Below are positions 31,719 to 40,567 of a DNA stretch of 64,000 bases, piece by piece. Positions within the stretch are counted from its first letter, which is position 1. Every line of letters begins with the position of its first letter. Below the pieces are notes generated by a model. The model was not told the DNA's origin and made no database searches. It was given only the letters and a program-made list of their open reading frames with translations. The stretch comes from an uncultured Rickettsiales bacterium. GTDB lineage: Bacteria; Pseudomonadota; Alphaproteobacteria; Rs-D84. The stretch is taken from assembly GCA_900546225.1 (NCBI GenBank), contig URBZ01000004.1, positions 7,481 to 71,480 of the forward strand. The letters are read 5' to 3'. The position numbers and the translations under genes are program-made.

Positions 31719-32033
31719 ATGGCATTTACACGTGATGATATTGTCGCGGCGTTAAAGACGGTCTTTGACCCAGAAATTCCGGTGAATATTTGGGACATGG
31801 GTTTGGTGTACGATATTGCGATTGATGACGCATCTGTTGTAATCAAAATGACGTTCACCAGTCCGACATGTCCCATGATGGAAGAATTATTGGAACAGGT
31901 ACGTGACGTTGTCCAGCGTGTTACGGGTGATGTGCCCGTGCGTGTTGATTTGGTATGGACGCCCGCGTGGGATTTATCGCGTATGTCGGACGCGGCGCGC
32001 ATAGAATTGGATTTAACAGAACACGGGTGGTAA
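31719..32033 (+). CDS. sufT: SufT / MIP18-type (DUF59) Fe-S maturation factor
   Basis: 104 residues of the MIP18/PaaD/SufT family: VFDPEIPVNIWDMGLVYDI and FTSPTCPMMEELLEQV, with the conserved Asp-Pro-Glu and the reactive Cys in SPTCP. Members help deliver Fe-S clusters to target proteins. It starts 1 bp after sufS and ends 2 bp before sufE, in one transcription unit. Confidence 0.85.
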   Translation: MAFTRDDIVAALKTVFDPEIPVNIWDMGLVYDIAIDDASVVIKMTFTSPTCPMMEELLEQVRDVVQRVTGDVPVRVDLVWTPAWDLSRMSDAARIELDLTEHGW

Positions 32034-32035
32034 TT

Positions 32036-32398
32036 ATGACGTTTGAACAAATCAAAGATATGTTGGCAATGGTGGACACGCCCGCCGATAAATTGGAAAT
32101 GGTGATGGATTTGGGTGCACATATGCCGCCACCGCCAGCGGACGCGGTGTGCGGTGATATTATTGGTTGCGCATCACATGCCGAAATCTGCCGCGTGGGC
32201 AATCACTTTTACGGGCGCGCCGATTCGGCACTGGTGCGTGGTATTGTTGCGATTATGACCGCGATGGTGGACGGACACAGTCCGGACGAGATAAAGAAGA
32301 TGGATTTGGCGGGCACGTTTTCTGCGCTGGGGCTGCCACTGGGGGCGGGGCGGTTAAATGGCGTAAATTCTATGATTCGTTTTTTACAGAATTTGTGA
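32036..32398 (+). CDS. sufE: Sulfur acceptor SufE
   Basis: 120 residues, SufE/CsdE family. It takes persulfide from SufS on a Cys in the loop that here reads IIGCASHAEICR (family RVxGCxS). The helical C-terminal part (IRGIVAIMTAMVDGHSPDEI, GLPLGAGRLNGVNSMI) also fits. Chosen start ATG 32036 is 2 bp after the sufT stop. sufB and sufC are 22 kb away on the other strand. Confidence 0.9.
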   Translation: MTFEQIKDMLAMVDTPADKLEMVMDLGAHMPPPPADAVCGDIIGCASHAEICRVGNHFYGRADSALVRGIVAIMTAMVDGHSPDEIKKMDLAGTFSALGLPLGAGRLNGVNSMIRFLQNL

Positions 32399-32426
32399 TA
32401 CACTGTTCGGCATAGAGGGGGCGGTA

Positions 32427-32729
32427 ATGAACGAAGACGAGAGAATGTTCAAAATAGGATTGTGGTCGTTGGTTGCGGTAATCATACTGACAACCGGATT
32501 ACAGGTTTGTTATCGCACCCAAAATTCTGCACGTAATCGTGTGCGTCGCCAGATTGTCCAGACGCAACAAGAAATTGCCGCACGTCAGGCGAACTTTGCA
32601 TCATATGTCAGACCAGAAATTTTACGCAATTCGGTTGATGCCGTCAGCCCAAAGGTAGAGGTTATAAGTTTTCATAAAAGCGTTTCCATTGATGATTTGC
32701 CAATGCGGGACGTCGCGGACGATAAATAA
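32427..32729 (+). CDS. FtsL-like division protein (by topology and position)
   Basis: 100 residues: a short cytosolic N-terminus, one span (about 10-27, GLWSLVAVIILTTGLQV), then a coiled-coil-prone periplasmic segment (RNRVRRQIVQTQQEIAARQANFASYV). It ends 2 bp before ftsI. FtsL is poorly conserved in sequence, but this size, topology and place directly upstream of ftsI are its usual marks. No other family is suggested. Confidence 0.6.
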   Translation: MNEDERMFKIGLWSLVAVIILTTGLQVCYRTQNSARNRVRRQIVQTQQEIAARQANFASYVRPEILRNSVDAVSPKVEVISFHKSVSIDDLPMRDVADDK

Positions 32730-32731
32730 AA

Positions 32732-34375
32732 ATGTTTGATGTTGGACACGATATTTCAAAGTACAGTTTTATTGGCGGGGCCGAAAACAAACGCGGCTAT
32801 GGGCGTCTGCGCGTAGTGTATGGGTTCTTTGTTTTCTTGCTGTGCATATTTGCGGCACGAACATTATATCTGGGGATTCAGGGAACGGATCGTACGCGTA
32901 ATGCGGGGGCGTCGGGTAACTGGGTGGTCAGCCGCGCGGACATCGTGGACAGAAATGGTGATATTCTGGCCAAGAATATTGTGTCGGGGCATATTCAGAT
33001 TTTCCCAAATAAGATAAAAGAGAAAGACAAGGACAAAGCGGCGAACCTGATACATCAAATTCTGCCGTATCAATATAGTGTGTCGGACGCGTTGAAACTG
33101 GTAAATTCGGGGCGCGGTTTTATGTATCTGCAAAAATTCGCCAGTGAAAATCAACGCAAGGCGGTTATAGATGCACGTATTGAAGGGTTAGAGGTTAAAC
33201 AGGTTCAAACGCGTAAATATCCAAAACGTCGCCTGTTTGCGCATGCGGTTGGTTTTGTCAGCGAAGATGACCAAAATAATCAACGTGGCCAAGAAGGGGC
33301 AGAACGCACATATGATGCATACTTGCGCGAAAATACTGCGCCGTTGCGTCTGTCGCTGGATTCGCGTATTCAATCGGTGTTTTATGAGCAATTATCGGCG
33401 GCAATGCAAAAGTATCAGGCAAAATCCGCAATGGGTATGCTGATGAATTCGCGTACGGGTGAAATGCTGGCGATGGTGTCGTTGCCGGATTTTGATCCAG
33501 AGATCAGAAACAACGAAATCAATAAAAATATTAAATTCCGGCCAATGGGCGATGCCTATGAAATGGGGTCAATTTTCAAAATCTTTAACACCGCGATGGC
33601 AATGGAAAACGGTATTACAAAAGAATACTATGTCAAAGAACCGTTCAAGATTTATGATAAACGTGGTCGTGTGGCCAAGGCCGTGCACGACGTGCGCAGT
33701 TTCAAACCACCGCGTCCGTATTTGTCGGTCGAAGAAATTATGTTGCATTCTTGCAATGTTGGCAGTGCGCAAATTGCGCTGGATTTGCCCGATGGCACGC
33801 AGCAGGAATTTTTCCATCGCCTGCATTTTGATGAACCATTGAATTTGGAATTTGGGCGCACGGCGCGTACGCATTTGCCGCAACGCTGGTGGCCGGTTGA
33901 ACGTGCAACCATGTCATATGGGCACGGTATATCGGTTACCCCAATGCATGTGTTGTTGGCGGTCAATGCGATGACAAATGGCGGGATATATATTTACCCG
34001 ACACTGCAAAAACGTGATGTTGGTGCGGTTCGTGGCCAGCGTGTTTTGTCGCCAGAAATATCGGCGCGTCTGCGCGGGATTATGTTGCGCGTTGCCGAAG
34101 AAACCAGTGGCCGTAAATCACGTGTTGCCGGTATTCAGATTGGTGGTAAAACCGCCACTGCGGAAAAGTACACAAACGGTCGCGTGGATAATAAACGCAA
34201 CCTGACGGCGTATGCGGCAATCTTTCCTGTGGCCGCGCCCCAGTATGTGATGCTGGTCATTTTGGACGAACCGCACGGTACGTCTGAATCATGGGGGTGG
34301 CGTACGGCGGCGTGGAATGTTGTGCCGACAACGGGAAAAATTCTGGACAGTATACTGCCGTTGCTATTTGAATAA
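32732..34375 (+). CDS. ftsI: Septal peptidoglycan transpeptidase FtsI (PBP3-type)
   Basis: Class B penicillin-binding protein, 547 residues: cytosolic tail, one membrane span (about 31-48), a pedestal domain, and a transpeptidase domain. Active-site motifs: SIFK (catalytic Ser near residue 280, in YEMGSIFKIFNTAM), SCN in LHSCNVGSAQIAL, and KTAT in IGGKTATAEKY in place of the usual K-T/S-G. Crosslinks septal murein with FtsW. It lies directly behind the ftsL-like gene; the rest of a dcw cluster (mur genes, ftsW, ftsZ) is not present. Confidence 0.9.
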   Translation: MFDVGHDISKYSFIGGAENKRGYGRLRVVYGFFVFLLCIFAARTLYLGIQGTDRTRNAGASGNWVVSRADIVDRNGDILAKNIVSGHIQIFPNKIKEKDKDKAANLIHQILPYQYSVSDALKLVNSGRGFMYLQKFASENQRKAVIDARIEGLEVKQVQTRKYPKRRLFAHAVGFVSEDDQNNQRGQEGAERTYDAYLRENTAPLRLSLDSRIQSVFYEQLSAAMQKYQAKSAMGMLMNSRTGEMLAMVSLPDFDPEIRNNEINKNIKFRPMGDAYEMGSIFKIFNTAMAMENGITKEYYVKEPFKIYDKRGRVAKAVHDVRSFKPPRPYLSVEEIMLHSCNVGSAQIALDLPDGTQQEFFHRLHFDEPLNLEFGRTARTHLPQRWWPVERATMSYGHGISVTPMHVLLAVNAMTNGGIYIYPTLQKRDVGAVRGQRVLSPEISARLRGIMLRVAEETSGRKSRVAGIQIGGKTATAEKYTNGRVDNKRNLTAYAAIFPVAAPQYVMLVILDEPHGTSESWGWRTAAWNVVPTTGKILDSILPLLFE

Positions 34376-34417
34376 TTTTCGATTATAATACTCTTGATAA
34401 TAAAAAAAGAGTATAGC

Positions 34418-36184
34418 GTGAGAAAGGTTGTTGATAAATCCATGCTGGGACGGGCATGGGTGGTGGCGACGTCGAATGACGACGCCATCGGTGCAGATAA
34501 TTTAGTAAAAAAAATCTTGGTTACCCGTGGCATTGCCGATGCCGCGTCACAGGAACGCTTTCTGAACCCCAGTATCAAGGAATATATGCCAGACCCGTCT
34601 GTGTTGCGTGATATGGACGTGGCGGCGCGCGTAATTGCGGACAGCATTTTACGTGGGGATAAAATTGCAATTTATGGCGACTATGACGTTGATGGAATTA
34701 CGTCGACGGCGATTTGTATTAAATCGCTGCGGGCGTTGGGGGTTGATTGTATGTGGCATTTGCCCACGCGTGAGGGCGAAGGATACGGTCTGAATCCACA
34801 GGCGATTGATGATATTGCGGCGGCGGGCGCGAAACTGATGATAACGGTGGATTGCGGTATATCAGGTGCGGCGGACGTTGCGCATGCATATGATATTGGA
34901 ATGCAGGTTGTTGTTACCGACCACCATTCGCCCGATGCTGAATTGCCAGTGGCGGCGGCCGTGGTCAATCCAAAGCGTGTGGACGATACATCGGGACTGT
35001 CATATTTGGCGGGCGTTGGTGTTGCGTTTATGACGATGGTTGCGGTGCGTCGTGAATTAAAAAATCGTGAATTGTCGCCCGATATGCGCGCGCGCGTTGA
35101 TAAATTGGACTTGATGGAATTTATGGATTTGGTCGCGTTGGGCACAATATGCGACACGATGCCGTTGGTGGAACTGAACCGCGCGTTTGTGGCAACGGGA
35201 CTGAAAATACTGGATCAGAAAAAAAATCTGGGGTTGCGCACATTGATGGGTGTGGCCGGTATCAAGCATGCGTCGGTATATGCGGCGGGGTTTGCGTTGG
35301 GGCCGCGTCTGAATGCGGCGGGACGTCTGGATTCGGCAGCGCCAGCGTTGGAATTGTTGCTGACGGACAATCCATTGATTGCAAATGATTTGGCAAATAA
35401 ATTGCATCATATGAATCAGGAACGTATTGATATTCAAAATGCGATTATGTTGCGCGCCAGCGAGCAGGCCGAACAATCGTGTCGTGCCGGTCGGTGCAGT
35501 TTGTTTGTATGTGGCGATAATTGGCACGGCGGTGTTATGGGGATTATTGCGGGGCGGCTGAAAGATAAATATAATCTGCCGTCGTGTGTGGCAACACGTG
35601 GGCCAGACGGCGTTATAAATGGTTCTGGGCGTTCGATTGCCGGAATTGATTTGGGGCATATTATACATCAGGCATTGGCCGCCGGCGTTATATCAGAAGG
35701 GGGCGGTCACGCCGCCGCCGCGGGATTTTCACTGAATGCGGAAAACGAAGATGCGTTTCGTGAATTTCTGGAACGCGCGGTCAGCGAACAATTAAATGGC
35801 CAAGTGCCCACATGTGAAATCGTGGCGGATGCCGAACTGGACGCGGGCGCGGCAACAATGAAACTGATTTCTGCGCTGGACGCACTGGAACCATTTGGTC
35901 AGGGAAATCCAGAACCGACATTGATTTTACATGGCGCGATGTTGCGTTTTGCAACCATTATGGGGGGCGGGGCGCACCTGCGCGGGTCGGTCGCAACCAG
36001 TGGTGGCCAGTTGGCGTTTGTTGGGTTTAATTTGGTTGGAACGCCAGTTGGTGATTTTTTACTGGACGATGCAAACACAAACACTACAATAACAATGCTG
36101 GGCAAACTGAAAGAAAACGAGTATAACGGCCGCAAGAGTGCGCAGTTCTTTGTCGAAGATATTGCGGTTGGACAGGGTATATAG
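34418..36184 (+). CDS. recJ: Single-stranded-DNA exonuclease RecJ
   Basis: 5'-3' ssDNA exonuclease of the DHH family, about 588 residues. Motifs: YGDYDVDGITSTAI, LMITVDCGISG, VTDHHSPD (DHH), a DHHA1 domain with SEGGGHAAAAGFSL, and a C-terminal OB-fold. The start is uncertain: GTG 34418 has weak support, ATG 34442 matches the family N-terminus (LGRAWVV) best, and a TTG lies at 34394. A TATAAT at 34384-34389 places transcription start near 34396. nrnA begins on the base after its stop. Confidence 0.92.
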   Translation: MRKVVDKSMLGRAWVVATSNDDAIGADNLVKKILVTRGIADAASQERFLNPSIKEYMPDPSVLRDMDVAARVIADSILRGDKIAIYGDYDVDGITSTAICIKSLRALGVDCMWHLPTREGEGYGLNPQAIDDIAAAGAKLMITVDCGISGAADVAHAYDIGMQVVVTDHHSPDAELPVAAAVVNPKRVDDTSGLSYLAGVGVAFMTMVAVRRELKNRELSPDMRARVDKLDLMEFMDLVALGTICDTMPLVELNRAFVATGLKILDQKKNLGLRTLMGVAGIKHASVYAAGFALGPRLNAAGRLDSAAPALELLLTDNPLIANDLANKLHHMNQERIDIQNAIMLRASEQAEQSCRAGRCSLFVCGDNWHGGVMGIIAGRLKDKYNLPSCVATRGPDGVINGSGRSIAGIDLGHIIHQALAAGVISEGGGHAAAAGFSLNAENEDAFREFLERAVSEQLNGQVPTCEIVADAELDAGAATMKLISALDALEPFGQGNPEPTLILHGAMLRFATIMGGGAHLRGSVATSGGQLAFVGFNLVGTPVGDFLLDDANTNTTITMLGKLKENEYNGRKSAQFFVEDIAVGQGI

Positions 36185-37147
36185 ATGGACGAAAATCTGA
36201 AAAATTTTGCCGAAAAAATCAAGGCAGCGCGCAGCGTTGCAATCTTTGCACATAAAAATCCAGATGGCGATGCGTTGTGCAGTGTTTTGGCATTGGCGCG
36301 ATTGATTGAACTGAATTTTGGACGTCGTCCGATTTGTGTATATGATGGAAATATTCCAGATGCGTTGGACAATGTGCCCGACAGACACAGAATCCAATTT
36401 TACCAGCGTATTGATTTATCGCGTCCGTTTGATGTTGCGATTGTTATGGATTATGGTACGGCACGCAATATTGGGGGCCCGTCCCAAATTCTGGAAAATG
36501 CAAAATATACGATTGAAATTGATCATCATATAAATGACGCGCATGTGGCGGAAATGTGCATCGACGACGATACGGCGGCGGCCACGGGTGAAATTGTATT
36601 TCGAATGATGGACGCGTTGTCGTGGACGGCGGACGTGGACGTTTTGAATCTGTTGGCGGTGGCAATATTGACCGACACCGGGTTCTTTAAGTTTGTGCGT
36701 GCGGGTCGTGGTGATGCGTTGCGTATAATGGCGCGCTTGGTTGATGGTGGGGTAAACATTGCCACACTGGCAGATGGCTTGAATAACAAACCACGTCGTG
36801 CGGTTCAGACCGAGGCCGCCATTGTTTCAAACGCGGAATTTCTGCGTCACGGTAAAATCGCGTTGGCCACAGTTGAAAAGAAAGATTACAAGCATCTGGA
36901 CGGGCGTGGTGAATTGATTTTGAATTTGTTGGCGCAAATCAAGGGCGTTGAACTGATTGCGCTGTTAAAGCAACAGAAAGAAAATCAAATTGGTGTGTCA
37001 CTGCGTGGGCGTATGCACCCTGTGGATCATATTGCATCTGCGTTGGGTGGGGGTGGGCACACGTATGCCGCCGGCGCGGTTGTTGCGGACACATTGGAAA
37101 ATGTTCGCGCGCATTTATTGGAATTATTAAAGGGAGAGGATTTATGA
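36185..37147 (+). CDS. nrnA: Oligoribonuclease / pAp phosphatase NrnA-type DHH protein
   Basis: DHH/DHHA1 phosphoesterase, 320 residues. Seen: HKNPDGDALCSVLAL, the Asp of VMDYGT, EIDHHINDAHVAE (DHH), AILTDTGFFKF, and DHHA1 ASALGGGGHTYAAGAVV. The family degrades nanoRNAs and/or 3'-phosphoadenosine 5'-phosphate. It abuts recJ, another DHH enzyme, which suggests a local duplication-like pairing of nucleases, although the domain contents differ. Its stop overlaps the lolA start (ATGA). Confidence 0.88.
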   Translation: MDENLKNFAEKIKAARSVAIFAHKNPDGDALCSVLALARLIELNFGRRPICVYDGNIPDALDNVPDRHRIQFYQRIDLSRPFDVAIVMDYGTARNIGGPSQILENAKYTIEIDHHINDAHVAEMCIDDDTAAATGEIVFRMMDALSWTADVDVLNLLAVAILTDTGFFKFVRAGRGDALRIMARLVDGGVNIATLADGLNNKPRRAVQTEAAIVSNAEFLRHGKIALATVEKKDYKHLDGRGELILNLLAQIKGVELIALLKQQKENQIGVSLRGRMHPVDHIASALGGGGHTYAAGAVVADTLENVRAHLLELLKGEDL

Positions 37148-37755
37148 AAAAGTTATTTGCAATAATTCTGTGTATGTGCACGATTTCGGCGCGTGCGGCG
37201 GTTGATAACAACTTGGTAAACTCGGCGGAAAAATATCTAAACTCTATTACTGGTCTGTCGGGGGAATTTATTCAAACAGCATCGGGCAAGCAACAGCGTG
37301 GCACATTTGCAATGCTGCGTCCGGGGCGTGTGCGTTTGGACTATCGCGATATGCCGGTGCAACTGATTGCCGATGGACGGGATTTATATTTCTTTGATAA
37401 ATCATTGGATCAGATTACAACCGTGCCGTTGACCAGTACGCCTGCGGGAATTTTAATTCGCAAGCATATTGATTTGAAAAACGCCGATATCAATGTTGTT
37501 GAAACAACCGCCGCCGACAAAACGTTCGCGTTAAAGATGAATTTGCGTGGCCAAGAAGGTCTGGGGCACATGACGGTTGTATTTGATAAAAATCCCGTAA
37601 AGTTAAATTCATGGAGTGTGGTTGATGCCACCGGTGCAAACACCGATGTCGCGTTTTCGGGGTTAAAGCCCAAGACCGATTTTGGCAAAAACTATTTCCA
37701 AATCAGCCGTCATAAAACCGTCAGCACCAGTGGTGGCGATGACTTCTATGACTAA
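37144..37755 (+). CDS. lolA: Outer-membrane lipoprotein carrier LolA
   Basis: Periplasmic chaperone taking lipoproteins from LolCDE to the outer membrane. 203 residues with a signal peptide (MKKLFAIILCMCTISARA). The fold is visible in LNSITGLSGEFIQTASGKQQRGTFAMLRPGRVRLDYRD, followed by LYFFDKSLDQITTVPLTSTPAGILI. It overlaps nrnA by 4 bp and is followed by tatB 15 bp on. It complements Lnt at 18610. Confidence 0.92.
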   Translation: MKKLFAIILCMCTISARAAVDNNLVNSAEKYLNSITGLSGEFIQTASGKQQRGTFAMLRPGRVRLDYRDMPVQLIADGRDLYFFDKSLDQITTVPLTSTPAGILIRKHIDLKNADINVVETTAADKTFALKMNLRGQEGLGHMTVVFDKNPVKLNSWSVVDATGANTDVAFSGLKPKTDFGKNYFQISRHKTVSTSGGDDFYD

Positions 37756-37770
37756 GGGCGTGAATGCATA

Positions 37771-38079
37771 ATGTTTGGAATCAGTGGTGCGGAATTTTTA
37801 GTAATTATTTTGGTCGCGATTGTGGTGTTGCCACCGCGCATGTGGCCGGACGTTGCACAATTCTTGGCGCGCGCCGTGAAATTTGTGCGCCAAATTATCT
37901 GGAAAATTACCGATGCGTCCGAACAAATCAAAGACACTATTGAACGCGAAGCACCGATTGATCAGGTTATTATGACCACCACCGATGATATATTGGCAGA
38001 ATTTGCAACGCCAATAAAACAGTTGCACGGCAAGACAAAAACTAAATCACAGCGGGGAACAAAAAAATGCAAAAAATGA
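37771..38079 (+). CDS. tatB: Twin-arginine translocase subunit TatB
   Basis: 102 residues: N-terminal span MFGISGAEFLVIILVAIVVL, then PPRMWPDVAQFLARAVKFVRQII and an extended amphipathic helix, then a short Lys-rich tail. TatB with TatC recognises twin-Arg signals. It overlaps tatC by 13 bp. tatA is encoded separately at 29450. Confidence 0.88.
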   Translation: MFGISGAEFLVIILVAIVVLPPRMWPDVAQFLARAVKFVRQIIWKITDASEQIKDTIEREAPIDQVIMTTTDDILAEFATPIKQLHGKTKTKSQRGTKKCKK

Positions 38080-38780
38080 CATTGATGCAGCATTTTTCCG
38101 AACTGCGTCGCCGCGTGATGTGGACGTTTGGCGTATTTGCATTGGCGGTGATTTTTGGTTGGTATGTTGCGCCATTTGTTCAGGAATTTTTAACCGCACC
38201 ATTGTTGCGTATTTGGCCAAATGGCACAATGCTGTACAGTGGTATGTCCGACGGACTGATGATACGATTTTCATTGGCGATGGTTGTCGGATTGATATTT
38301 GTAATACCGTTTGGTTTTTATCAGGCGTGGCGATTTGTTTCCCCAGGGTTACGTAAAAACGAACGTAATTTTATTTGGCCGGTGTTGATAATGTCGCCGA
38401 TTTTGTTTTGTCTGGGTGCGGCGTTTGCGTTCTATGTAATGTTCCCGTTTGTGTTTGGGTTCTTTTTGGAATTGAATCAACAGACGCCTGTACCGACAAT
38501 ATTTATTCCAAATGCGCGTGATTATCTGGGCTTTGCCATTGGGCTGCTGCGCGTGTTCGGTATCGCGTTTCAGTTGCCGTTGGTATTGGTTTTGCTAAAT
38601 CGGTTGGGGGTGTTGCCGCGGTCGCGTGTGGTGCGTGCGCGCCGTTATGCGATTGTGCTGATTGCAATTGCGGCGGCGGTGTTGACACCGCCAGACATCG
38701 TGTCACAGATTGCATTGGGTTTGCCAATGTGGGCACTGTTTGAAATCAGCATTTTATTTATGCGTCGCGACGCAGATTGA
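38067..38780 (+). CDS. tatC: Twin-arginine translocase subunit TatC
   Basis: Six-span signal-peptide receptor of the Tat system, 237 residues. Family landmarks: MQHFSELRRRVMWTFGVF, FYQAWRFVSPGLRKNERNF, and near the C-terminus LTPPDIVSQIALGLPMWALFEISI. It overlaps tatB. An extended -10 for the next gene follows. Confidence 0.95.
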   Translation: MQKMTLMQHFSELRRRVMWTFGVFALAVIFGWYVAPFVQEFLTAPLLRIWPNGTMLYSGMSDGLMIRFSLAMVVGLIFVIPFGFYQAWRFVSPGLRKNERNFIWPVLIMSPILFCLGAAFAFYVMFPFVFGFFLELNQQTPVPTIFIPNARDYLGFAIGLLRVFGIAFQLPLVLVLLNRLGVLPRSRVVRARRYAIVLIAIAAAVLTPPDIVSQIALGLPMWALFEISILFMRRDAD

Positions 38781-38811
38781 TGAAGTTTGTTTTCCTTTAT
38801 TCATTGTTTTG

Positions 38812-38820
38812 TGATATAAT
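38812..38820 (+). promoter_or_regulatory. Extended -10 of the LytM gene, predicted leaderless
   Basis: TG-A-TATAAT ends at 38820. The GTG start is at 38827, the expected transcription start. No Shine-Dalgarno. Confidence 0.6.
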
Positions 38821-38826
38821 TTTCGT

Positions 38827-40134
38827 GTGAGAAAAACTCTGTGGATTTTTTTATGCCCGATTGTGCCCATGATTGTGGGGTGCGATTTACAGCCAAAAAT
38901 TGTGTCGCTGCCTGATACGGTGGGTGAATTTATTACCGCGCGGTATCCGGCGTTGCTGGCCGATCCAAATACACAGCCAGAAATTTATAACTCGGCGGCA
39001 TCGGACTATGGTGTGTATGCGTCGCCGGAACTCTATGGTTCGGTTGGCACGGACGACTATGTTATGTATGCGTCGGTTGATGACTATATTGTCCCGCCAC
39101 AGGGTGGGGCGGACGATGTGTCGGCGGCCGCATTGTATGGCGAACCAGTGATTGCTGATAATACTGTCACCACCGCGCCCGCGCCAGATGATGTGGCTGG
39201 CGGGGACACGTCGGGTGCTGAAATGGCAACGGACGATTATCTGAATGTACCAGAATATCACGCGCCTGATGTGTCGGCGCACGATGTGGTTGCACAACCA
39301 AATACAACCACACGTGTAAAGTTGCGTGAAATTACGGTTGCGGCGGGTGATACGCTGTATTCGTTGTCACGTAAATATTCCGTGCCTGTGAATGATTTGG
39401 CGGTTATGAATAATATTTCTGCGCCATTTGCGCTGTCGGTGGGACAAAAATTAAAAGTGCCTGATTTGGCATCTGCGCCCGTGCGTACGGCCACGGCCGC
39501 GCCAGTGGCGAAAACCGCACCGGCCGTTACGCCCGCGCAATTAAAATATGGTACGCCACCCGCCACGCCAAAGACCAGCGCACTGGTCAAGGTTGCAACG
39601 CCCGCCGTTGCCACAACCAAAGCGGTGGCGTCCACCGCACCAAAGGGTGGGGCAAAGAATGCGGTGCAGACCGCCACAAAGACGCAACCGGTAAAACACG
39701 CGCAACAAAAGATTTCGTCAGACCCGAACAAGAAATTGCCGTCGATTGCGGCGCGGTCATCGTCAAAATTCTCGTGGCCGGTGCGTGGCAAGATTCTGTC
39801 GCACTATGGCGCAAAATCAGGCGGGCTGTTTAACGATGGTATAAACATCGGCGCATCACGTGGCACGGCGGTCAAGGCGGCGGAAAATGGCGTTGTGGCA
39901 TATGCCGGTAACGAGGTCAAAGGTATGGGCAATCTGGTCATAATCCAGCATTCTGGCGGGTGGATGACGGTCTATGCACATATGGATTCTATGTCGGTGC
40001 GTCGTGGAGCGCGCGTGTCGGTTGGCCAGAAAATCGGGACAGTTGGCGCAACGGGCAAGGTTGACCAGCCACAATTACACTTTGAAATCCGCAAGGGGAC
40101 AAAGGCGTATAATCCATCGTCATATTTGCGCTGA
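38827..40134 (+). CDS. NlpD-like LysM + degenerate LytM (M23) lipoprotein
   Basis: 435 residues from GTG. Lipoprotein-like signal (RKTLWIFLCPIVPMIVGC), a long Asp/Tyr/Ala-rich region, a LysM domain (about 165-215, ITVAAGDTLYSLSRKYSVPVNDLAVMNN), an Ala/Thr/Lys linker, and a C-terminal LytM/M23 domain (about 325-435). The HxGID zinc motif reads NDGIN, losing two ligands, whereas the later HMD and LHFEIR remain. This mirrors NlpD/EnvC, which activate cell-separation amidases rather than cut murein themselves. An amidase activator at the septum is inferred. Confidence 0.82.
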   Translation: MRKTLWIFLCPIVPMIVGCDLQPKIVSLPDTVGEFITARYPALLADPNTQPEIYNSAASDYGVYASPELYGSVGTDDYVMYASVDDYIVPPQGGADDVSAAALYGEPVIADNTVTTAPAPDDVAGGDTSGAEMATDDYLNVPEYHAPDVSAHDVVAQPNTTTRVKLREITVAAGDTLYSLSRKYSVPVNDLAVMNNISAPFALSVGQKLKVPDLASAPVRTATAAPVAKTAPAVTPAQLKYGTPPATPKTSALVKVATPAVATTKAVASTAPKGGAKNAVQTATKTQPVKHAQQKISSDPNKKLPSIAARSSSKFSWPVRGKILSHYGAKSGGLFNDGINIGASRGTAVKAAENGVVAYAGNEVKGMGNLVIIQHSGGWMTVYAHMDSMSVRRGARVSVGQKIGTVGATGKVDQPQLHFEIRKGTKAYNPSSYLR

Positions 40135-40144
40135 TAATAAATAC

Positions 40145-40172
40145 TTGCAAATTGGACGAAAAGATATATAAT
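40145..40172 (+). promoter_or_regulatory. tRNA-Lys promoter
   Basis: TTGCAA (40145-40150), 16-bp spacer, TATAAT (40167-40172). It is identical in form to the greA promoter. Confidence 0.7.
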
Positions 40173-40192
40173 CACCACAGTTTAACAGTTCT

Positions 40193-40268
40193 GGATGCGT
40201 AGCTCAGTTGGTAGAGCAACTGACTCTTAATCAGTGGGTCCAGGGTTCGAGTCCCTGCGCGTCCACCA
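40193..40268 (+). tRNA. tRNA-Lys (CTT)
   Basis: 76 nt with encoded CCA. The acceptor stem pairs GGATGCG with CGCGTCC (one G-T). Anticodon stem ACTGA/TCAGT holds loop CTCTTAA, anticodon CTT. The T-arm contains GGTTCGAGTCC. A promoter lies just upstream and a terminator 10 nt downstream. Confidence 0.96.
40252..40268 (+). repeat. 17-bp direct repeat, copy 1 (3' end of tRNA-Lys)
   Basis: TCCCTGCGCGTCCACCA, the last 17 bases of the tRNA gene. It recurs identically at 40417-40433. Confidence 0.85.
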
Positions 40269-40278
40269 TAAATAATAA

Positions 40279-40302
40279 AACCACCGTCAGGTGGTTTTTT
40301 TT
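40279..40302 (+). terminator. Terminator after tRNA-Lys
   Basis: ACCACC-GTCA-GGTGGT followed by T8. Confidence 0.88.
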
Positions 40303-40416
40303 ATTTGTGTCGCGCGTGGGGCGAAGAACCCGAAGAAAGGGTTAGAACCGCAGCAAAAAGGCAGACGGAAGTATGCCGGTTTGCATCAGCAAATTTTGCA
40401 AGGTCGGCGCAGCCAA

Positions 40417-40433
40417 TCCCTGCGCGTCCACCA
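40417..40433 (+). repeat. 17-bp direct repeat, copy 2
   Basis: Exact copy of the tRNA-Lys 3' end including CCA, 165 bp downstream, with no tRNA body before it. Typical of an att-site duplication. Confidence 0.8.
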
Positions 40434-40520
40434 CAAAATTTGTATATGAAGACCAGCATAGCGCAGTCTGAATAACTACAAATTTGCGTGCAGGCATGTG
40501 GAACATGCCGAACGAAATAC

Positions 40521-40543
40521 TCGCCGCTTGTCGGCGTTTTTTT
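40521..40543 (+). terminator. Terminator closing the segment after tRNA-Lys
   Basis: CGCCG-CTTGT-CGGCG and T7, 25 bp before the next promoter. No ORF upstream explains it. Confidence 0.75.
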
Positions 40544-40567
40544 ATTTCTGTCACGCGGTACAGTGTT

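Larger units (their letters stand above)
40303..40543 (+). other. Non-coding structured segment after tRNA-Lys
   Basis: About 240 bp without a convincing gene. It holds several inverted repeats: AACCC/GGGTT near 40329-40345; AAATTTGTA (about 40437) with TACAAATTT (about 40483), enclosing AGAC/GTCT; and GGCATGT/ACATGCC near 40494-40510. It ends in a second strong terminator. It is either the scar of an element integrated at the tRNA or a small RNA. I do not recognise it. Confidence 0.45.

Noticed and set aside
40303..40433. Possible tmRNA or second tRNA, because of the CCTGCGCGTCCACCA end
   Set aside because: No matching 5' acceptor strand, no T-arm GGTTCGA and no tag frame. Only the last 17 bp match the tRNA.
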